A DNA stretch of 64,000 bases from Lepeophtheirus salmonis (taxonomy: Eukaryota; Arthropoda; Copepoda; Siphonostomatoida; Caligidae), in contig NC_052136.2 in assembly GCF_016086655.4 (NCBI RefSeq), forward strand, positions 18,742,831-18,806,830, written 5' to 3'. Made by a program: the position numbers and the translations under genes. Below the pieces are notes generated by a model that worked only from the letters and a program-made list of their open reading frames with translations, did no database searches and was not told where the DNA came from. Below are positions 57,840 through 64,000 of the stretch, in pieces. Position 1 is the stretch's first letter, and every line of letters starts with the position of its first letter.

Positions 57840-58930
57840 AGCCTCATTTCTCAAAAGGGGGAAAAAGACATATGGTATCATTGTTTAAAATACTGATGTG
57901 ATTATCATCTGCATGCTTTATTATGATTTTTGAGTGTATAACGAATGTATTTATTAGCAAAATGTTTAATGAAGATATACTACGTATAATTGACTTCGAC
58001 GTTTTTATCCGTTACAGTAGATTTGAAAACGTCACACTCCATGAAATTGTAATTCATTATGAACCTTATTCTCAGAATAATAGCTAATGAAACGACAAAG
58101 TAGAGTATTTGAAATATATTTGAAGCTCAAAGTTTAAAAAAGAAGGCTTTAATGAAATATAATCTACATACTAAAAATAAACCATTAAACATTTAAGTTA
58201 AATATACAAAATTAAACAATTAAAATCATATAACTATTAATAATAATAAATTATAAATAAAGAATATTGAAATAATAGATTGATCCAGATAATTTTTTCT
58301 TGTTCTAACATCGGAATTCAGTTAAATATGTCATAACTTTAGGTTGCAATACACAAGCGAGACGTGGAGTTTAATCAAAAAGATAATCACCCCTCTTCTT
58401 CATGTGGAAGTTGCTATATACAATTGTGCACAGGATAGATATATCTCTACCGATGAGATCTAACTAATTATTAATAATAAAGTAAATGTCAAAATCATAA
58501 AATTAGACAATAAATATATTAATAAAAAAATGTTAGAAATAAATTCATCTTAAAGATTTAGAGCAAAAGCTAATTATGTAGTAATGTCCGGCGATATTAC
58601 TCCTTATTAAGAGCATCAAAAATATTTTCCCCGTTATTTAGGTATGCTTATATAACAACATACTATTATCATGAAGGATATACACAATTGTTAATTATAA
58701 TGCAACACCCAATGTAACTACCCTCGTTGTTGTGACCATTTAAACAGTTGTTCGCCTTTTATGAGTTTTCTGAACACCATTTCTTGGAGCCCATCAACCA
58801 TAGCTAAGCCTTTAGTGATAAAAAGTAATATTTATTGACTATGTAATATTGGAAAACCTAATTATCATACCCAAGTCTTAAACGAAGTAAGTAGTCTCAG
58901 ACAAACTAGTTGCAAACCATCCAAAGCTAC
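57840..58930 (-). repeat. Long dispersed repeat, partner of 10890-11460
   Basis: Reverse-complement copy with an extra segment at about 58270-58640. Its outer part contains a local direct repeat of about 48 bp around ATGGTCACAACAACG (58713-58760 and 58925-58975, on the minus strand). Confidence 0.85.
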
Positions 58931-59074
58931 TACCCCCGTTGTTGTGACCATTTAAGCAGTTGTTTTTGCCCTTTACTGAGTTGTGTATCATAATTCTTGA
59001 TATGTTTAGCTAAAATAGAATCATATTTTATGGTTAGATTTAAAAAAAAAATTGAATACTTACTGTGAGATAGT

Positions 59075-59480
59075 ACAAAATTCAGAGTTCCATTTCGATA
59101 TTCGTAAATACTTTTTACTGATAACTTGATCGTCATTTGGTGTGGATGACTCAAAACATTTTATATGTATTTCTATAAATGACATCAGTACCAACATCCT
59201 CCATTAATTTAATGATGGTTCCTCGGGAAGGGATATGTTTACCCTTGTATTTCTCCATAAATTTTTTGAACGTAGATGATTCAATGGATAAGGTTATATT
59301 ACATACAATAAGCATCCTTGTGAAATCAGAGTTAAAGTCTGACTTGATGTATTCATCGTTAAATTGATTTTATAGATGAATATCCATACTCTTGTTATGA
59401 GATGAGGATAATGAGTGGCGTGTAATTCTAGACAGGGACTAAAGGCACATTTATATCGACAAATCCGACAAACCATTTTA
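59075..59480 (-). pseudogene. hAT/CGGBP1-like transposase remnant with zinc-finger-like start
   Basis: The minus strand begins MVCRICRYKCAFSPCLELHA, TH.PH (cysteine-histidine cluster). After a frame change it reads DFTRMLIVCNITLSIESSTF, KKFMEKYKGKHIPSRGTIIK and LMEDVGTDVIYRNTY. The CNI.L followed by F.EKY.GK.IPS block is characteristic of hAT-derived proteins such as CGGBP1-type sequences and matches the arrangement at 44520-44860. A GTAAGT with a TTTTAG about 65 bp later (59000-59070) could be a small intron leading to AKHIKNYDTQLSKGQKQLLK. Confidence 0.6.
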
Positions 59481-59499
59481 AAGGAGTCTTCGTAGTAAA

Positions 59500-59605
59500 T
59501 CGCTTTTCTTTTTCTCTCTCTTTGTTTCTTTCCCTATTCTTCTTCTCTGTGTCTTTGTTTCTTTCTCTTTTCTTCTTCTCTGTCTTTGTTTCTATCTGTT
59601 CTAGC
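59500..59605 (+). repeat. Polypyrimidine stretch with ~40 bp internal repeats
   Basis: About 100 bases almost free of A, with TCTTCTTCTCTGTCTTTGTT-like units repeated two to three times. The open frames on both strands here are products of the simple sequence. Confidence 0.85.
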
Positions 59606-59694
59606 TGGGGCATACGAATACTTATGCACTTTTATTATGAGATCAATTCAAAAATGAGGTTTTTCCTTGAAATATTGTCGTGGCCTTATCTAAA

Positions 59695-59895
59695 ATCGAC
59701 AACGATATAGAGCACTTAAAAACAGCTTTGAACCTTGAAAATAGCTAAAACTAACAAAAAATGTACAGCCTTTTTCTGAAGGTTTGCTGCTATGAGAGAA
59801 AAAGTAAGGGCATCTTTGGAATTTGTGGATCAAACTGTACTAAGTTGAGCATATGCAGTTCTTGTGCCTAAAAAAAGTGTGATTTTGTTGGATAG
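59695..59895 (+). repeat. Inverted repeat, partner 57345-57525
   Basis: See 57345-57525. The plus-strand copy carries AAAACAGCTTTGAACCTTGA and ACTAAGTTGAGCATATGCAG. Confidence 0.8.
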
Positions 59896-59922
59896 TGTAG
59901 TTAAATAATGAACGGGGAAAAA

Positions 59923-60050
59923 ATGAACAGTGAACAGAAAGTTTTTACAAAATGAAGAAATGAACGGTAAACGGAAAGTTTTTACAAAATGAAGAAATGC
60001 ACGGTGGACGGAAAGTTTCTACAATATGAAGGATTGAACGAACGAACGGA
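59923..60050 (+). repeat. 37 bp minisatellite, three units plus partials
   Basis: Units start at 59923, 59960 and 59997, each of the form ATGAACGGTAAACGGAAAGT, TTTTACAAAATGAAGAA. A partial ATGAACGG precedes (59898) and an AACGAACGAACGG run follows. The third unit has the most changes. Confidence 0.95.
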
Positions 60051-60059
60051 AAAAGGTTG

Positions 60060-60420
60060 AATTGGTACAAGCCTATCTTGAAGAAAGGACGCCACCATTT
60101 ATTTCCTGATGCTCTATCTAGAGCACCTGGTGAAGATCCAGAAAAAAAAAAATTAGAGATCAAAGTATGGTGAAATATTTGATAGGTTTACACAAAGCAA
60201 GAGGCACTTTAATGGAAAGAACTTAAACAATCAAATCCGATTTGTTTCGTGACGGTTTGTTAAAATACCGTAATACACCTCATCAGTATGTATATTTACC
60301 AAATCAATTCGTTTATGGCAAAAATTTGAGATCCCATATTAGACAATCACGATGTAGTAGTTAGAAGCAATACAATTAGAGAGGAAAAATCAAAAAAGAC
60401 TTATGATAAATCACGGCGTT
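60060..60420 (+). pseudogene. Ty3/gypsy fragment: RNase H end and integrase end
   Basis: Plus strand: KPILKKGRHHLFPDALSRAP reads as the end of a gypsy RNase H/connector (the conserved ADALSR-type motif). About 120 bp later DGLLKYRNTPHQYVYLPNQF and VYGKNLRSHIRQSRC match the integrase region with the conserved YRNTPH and LP/YG motifs. The integrase zinc finger and catalytic core between them are deleted. Lineage relative to the 23190 and 49400 fragments is unresolved. Confidence 0.75.
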
Positions 60421-60837
60421 ATCTCGCTATCACAAAAATACGCTGTGTATTTTTTTGTCAGTCGTCGATTCGCTCTTCTCACTTGATACGTCATGGCAAT
60501 TTCATAATTTATTCTTTTTCATAAATACACAAACTAATAAGTCACTCTGTTGTCAGTTGTGCTCCGTTTCCAAAAGAACAGGAATACAGTTTCTTGTTGA
60601 TCTCTTATCGTTTATATAATATACATATTTATTTGGCATTTCATTATGTCTATGAATTAATTTTGACTATTTCTTCATAGAAATAATATAATAACTACCC
60701 TATTAATCAAACATTACTTAGCAATATTATAATACAGTATTGAATACAATACTATGTAGATTTGAATCAATTGTAATTTATTTTAAAACTGGTGAAGAAA
60801 TAATATGACAGAGATAGTCTGGGAGTACATGAGAGTA

Positions 60838-60965
60838 ACATGACAGTTGGTAAGATTTACTAATTTGGCTAACTACCATATGATTTCGGGACTTTTTTGC
60901 TGTCTCTTTTTGGAGGAAAGGTTGCGTGATGCAATAAAGATAACGCCGTGAAGGGGTTGCCAGTA
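60838..60965 (+). repeat. ~110 bp core repeat, copy 5 of 5
   Basis: CAGTTGGTAAGATTTACTAA, GGCTAACTACCATATGATTT, TTGCTGTCTCTTTTTGGAGG and AAAGGTTGCGTGATGCAATA: the most complete copy in the window. Confidence 0.7.
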
Positions 60966-61688
60966 CTACAGGTTGGTAGAATGGTACGCATTCAATGTTC
61001 CGTTTTAACAAAGTGGACCAATATTGGGAAAATCATAAAACGGAATAATAAAAATCATCAAATTCGTCTCGATAATGGGAGAAGCACGTATTTGAGAAAA
61101 AGGAAGAAGTGAAAATGTTTATAATAAAAGAAAATTCAGAAACAATCCGAAGAAACGGATCATGTTTTCTGTATAGTGTATGATCGTTCAAGAAAAGGGG
61201 ATTGTTATATGTGTGACAATAACATAAAAGCAAGCAGAAAATGCATTTTAAGTTTTTAGTTCAATGAAAAACTAATGAGGATTTTTCAATGAGTCAAATA
61301 CAGTATTAAACCACTGAAAAACTATGACAAGTTATTAATATGATTTATATTTGTTTAAATTTTTAAGTGAACATATTATATTGAAGTCCAATCAATATGA
61401 TTGTGCGGTATTTGAACTTTAAATCGAATTTTTATATCATTAATATAATCTATTTAATTTGGTGAGGCATGTTCTTAACCAACTAATCACTAGCTTCTTT
61501 TGTTATTCTCGCAACATGCATACACTCTAGAAAACGTGCGCTCCAAGGGATGGCTTAAAAGTTGAAGAATATGTTATTTCCTTCATAAAAATAAATTAAT
61601 ATGGGTTTTCAATACATATTTAAAGAGTTATAATTTATAAACATTTATTCATAACAGGACAATTAATCAGAATTCAAGACTAAATAAG

Positions 61689-63316
61689 CTACAATATATC
61701 CCCAATATAATTTACATTAACGATTTCAAAAATAGATGCACCCACCAGAAAAATTAATGTTAATAATTTAAATATTATCAGATTGAAGTTTGGCAACCTT
61801 TCTGGATATGAGCTGGTTTTCAGATGATATTTTTCTGCCTTTTTGTTCGATGTGTTTTCATTGAGTTGAGAAACCAAATTTTTGACCATCACGCTGAAGA
61901 TGATTTGGGAAATCTTGCCAAGAATGCTTGCCAATTTGTGATCTTTATCACAAATAGTATCAACTATTGCTTCGATTGTAGTTTCTGAGTTCTTTCTTGA
62001 CTCTGTATGGTGGATTTCTTTGATATGAGCAAAGTTAGGGTGCAATGATGATTCAACTCCTAAACAGTTCAAGGAATGCTGAAGTATTCTTACCTTTGGA
62101 AGCAGTAGTAAATATTTTTAAAGTTGTTTCGAGGGCCGAAGATGAGATAAACTTTTCTATTGATGTTGTGTGGGTGATGTGGGTGTGTAATTGAAGTCCG
62201 GAGCTTACCACCACAAAGAAAATGAGTGAAGAACTTCTTGTTAACTGGTTGGCTATCAATTAATACCCCCCACGACGATAAATCCGATTTGATAGAGGGT
62301 TTTCATAATTAGAGTATATCTGCTGTATAGGAATTTAGAGTTTAATTAGGGAACCGTTATAAGTGCCACCACATCCATGTAGTTTCCTCCAACGGATTTG
62401 ATCATAAATGTAAGGACCGTTTTAGTTGTTGGTAGTTCTCGCAGCCCAAGAACTTACCTCATACAAGCTCAACTCTTTTTGCAGAGTAGACTTCACCAAT
62501 TGTAAGATTAACATTACACTCTCTGCTGTTAAGGTATTTGATCATTGTTCAAAGGTATTTAATTATAAATGACGGTAGTTCAGTCTCTACGGTAACTGCA
62601 GTAAACAGAGTTCTAACATACTTGGTATATGGAACTGTAAGGCAATTCGACTTCGATAAGAGGGATGTGCTAACATTTTGCCACAGAAGACAAAGAGAGA
62701 GAAGACAAGGTGACAATCTCCTTCTGTTGAGTTTCTTGATGAGTAATTTCCTCCGTTCTATGATGAAAGACAATTTTGAAGAATGAGTTGACTCCATGTT
62801 TGGGATACAAGTAGTTTGTTCAATAAGCCCGTGTTGATTTCATAAGTCTCTTCATCATTCAATAACTCTTTTGATTGTAAATATGCAGGAATGTTGATTA
62901 CTTCAGTTATTGACTTGATTACATTAGCCTTTGTGGTAAGACTGTGCGAGACTGAACTATTGTTTAGTGTATGATACACATGAAAAATTGGAAAGGTAAG
63001 GTCTTCTTGGATTTTGAAGCTAGCCTTACTATCATAGCCCCTTCCTTTCAGTAGCTTCTAGTTTAACAAGGGTCAATTTGGGGGATTTAATTTGTATAAA
63101 TTCCCGCGATAATGTTTCAAGTAACAACTTATCATACAGCTCGATAACGGTTAGTGCCTCTTCTTTCCCAAACATTTTGAACTCCAAGGCTTCCTGACGC
63201 ACGCTCGTTTTCGAGCTGGAGTCGTAGGCCACTAGCAGATGCTCGGGTAGTTTTAGAAAAAGGTAGAGGAGAAGAGAGTTACAGCGGAAGGTTTGTCCAC
63301 ACTCAAGGCACAGCAT
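61689..63316 (-). other. Minus-strand open-frame cluster, unresolved, downstream of a THAP domain
   Basis: Frames of 94 codons (63032-63316), 73 (62758-62979), 68 (62053-62259) and 127 (61689-62072) follow each other in one direction. The first has paired cysteines in a CxxC (CLECGQTF) and a leucine-rich helix; the last starts NCLGVESSLHPNFAHIKEIH. GTAAG donors occur at about 62093 and 62455 on the minus strand, so a spliced gene is possible. No family was recognised. It could be the rest of a THAP-type transposase or an independent gene. Confidence 0.3.
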
Positions 63317-63413
63317 CCTTTCTCAGTATCCTGAAAAGTTAAGTTATTCAATTAAGTCCATATGTGAATCTTTGAATTAGTTATATATTTTCATTTTAAA
63401 GTAACTTAGCCTT

Positions 63414-63787
63414 TTACGAAAAGCTAGAACCTCTTTTTGAGCTTATGTCATGGGAGCCCTTCCTTGGTTCCACTTCCTTATTAAGTTGACGACCGCTACC
63501 CTGTCTTTGGTCTACGGAATGGGTAATATAATCCGATTTTGTGAAATGGAGGCTGTACAGTCTTGAATAATTAATAATTGTGTATATTTTGAATTCACTT
63601 TGAGATTCACTTTCTGTTTTGGAACAGTCATTTCCCATTTGGATTCAAGTTCCAAATTAGGAGGCGCATTGAAACCAGGAAAACTATGGTATATGTATAT
63701 CTTAGGATTATTGGGGGTTGCGTTATAACCTTGACGGCATCCAGGGGTACAACACTTCCATCCCATCATCTTAAACTTAACAGTCAC
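63414..63787 (-). pseudogene. THAP-type zinc finger, frame-broken
   Basis: The THAP domain is a C2CH zinc-binding DNA-recognition module found in P-element transposases and animal transcription regulators. Minus strand: KCCTPGCRQGYNATPNNPKI, then HSFPGFNAPPNLELESKW carries the first CxxxC pair, the FP motif and the invariant tryptophan. The second half, SRLYSLHFTKSDYITHS, lies in another frame, with tyrosine in place of the third zinc-ligand cysteine and the histidine kept. The frame then continues to a stop at 63414. A single-base shift near 63600 and the lost cysteine mean it would not fold as a normal THAP finger. Nearby frames on the same strand may belong with it. Confidence 0.8.
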
Positions 63788-63799
63788 GATCGGAATCCT

Positions 63800-64000
63800 G
63801 AAGCTTTAAATATAGTATATTTCACTACTGAAAACAATGACTAATCCATTTTAAAAACAAGCCATATCTTGGAGCCAGTGAGCTTTTTTATTCATCTGTA
63901 TGTAGTCCAGATAGCTCTAGATGGCCATGACTCTTCCTTGAAAATAATTTTTACAGCATTACTAGGGCTGGGCACCCAGCGAGTGTGTGTAAAAAGCAGG
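63800..64000. other. Window end; possible element terminus
   Basis: No gene. AGGGCTGGGCACCCAGCGAG near 63965 has the look of a hAT-type element end cut by the window boundary. Confidence 0.25.

Noticed and set aside
59428..59710. Lysine/arginine/glutamate-rich and Phe/Ser-rich frames on opposite strands
   Set aside because: Both are translations of a polypyrimidine tract.

Overview
The window looks like nuclear DNA of an animal, most probably a copepod such as the salmon louse (Lepeophtheirus salmonis) or a close relative. The reasons are strong AT richness, no bacterial-style gene packing, GT/AG intron borders, dense decayed mariner/Tc1, hAT and Ty3/gypsy fragments, and mariner transposases of a kind I associate with that genome. 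The species call is inference. I see no rRNA, tRNA, CRISPR array or long uninterrupted gene.

Three stretches derive from cellular gene families, all damaged to some degree. (1) 53679-55263, minus: a type II membrane glycosyltransferase of the DXD (GT32-like) kind in two exons whose intron phase fits. Two one-base shifts break it, one next to a homopolymer. (2) 38399-39784, minus: a SET/MYND (SMYD-type) methyltransferase-like locus with several frame changes and missing zinc ligands. (3) 40474-41176, plus: a piece of an SHPRH-type SNF2/RING ubiquitin ligase in which most of the helicase C lobe between the RING and the motif VI region is missing. A THAP-type DNA-binding domain at 63414-63787 heads a set of unresolved minus-strand ORFs.

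The rest is mainly a transposon graveyard. At 1.46-2.67 kb and 41.90-43.17 kb lie two copies of one mariner with D-37-D spacing; the second keeps both inverted ends and TA target duplications. At 5.9, 7.0, 7.3, 11.9, 14.5, 15.5, 30.4, 35.6, 52.6 and 53.1 kb are remnants of other mariner/Tc1 lineages. Several keep the N-terminal helix-turn-helix and the C-terminus but have lost the catalytic centre. Short non-autonomous elements with recognisable ends lie at 8.06, 9.33, 9.88, 12.5, 17.08, 24.48, 28.90, 31.44, 34.89 and 46.82 kb. Ty3/gypsy fragments are at 23.2, 49.4 and 60.1 kb, a LINE fragment at 49.9 kb, a P-like fragment at 50.2 kb, and hAT or hAT-derived fragments at 3.75, 43.4, 44.5 and 59.1 kb.

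Several unnamed repeat families recur inside the window: a ~110 bp core in five copies, a ~350 bp unit in four, and a pair of long inverted repeats near 11 and 58 kb. Tandem structures include a 37 bp minisatellite near 59.9 kb, a 120 bp duplication near 11.5 kb and a ~260 bp duplication near 37.4 kb. The genes do not form a pathway. The window is best read as intergenic or intronic DNA built by successive transposon insertions around a few decaying gene copies.
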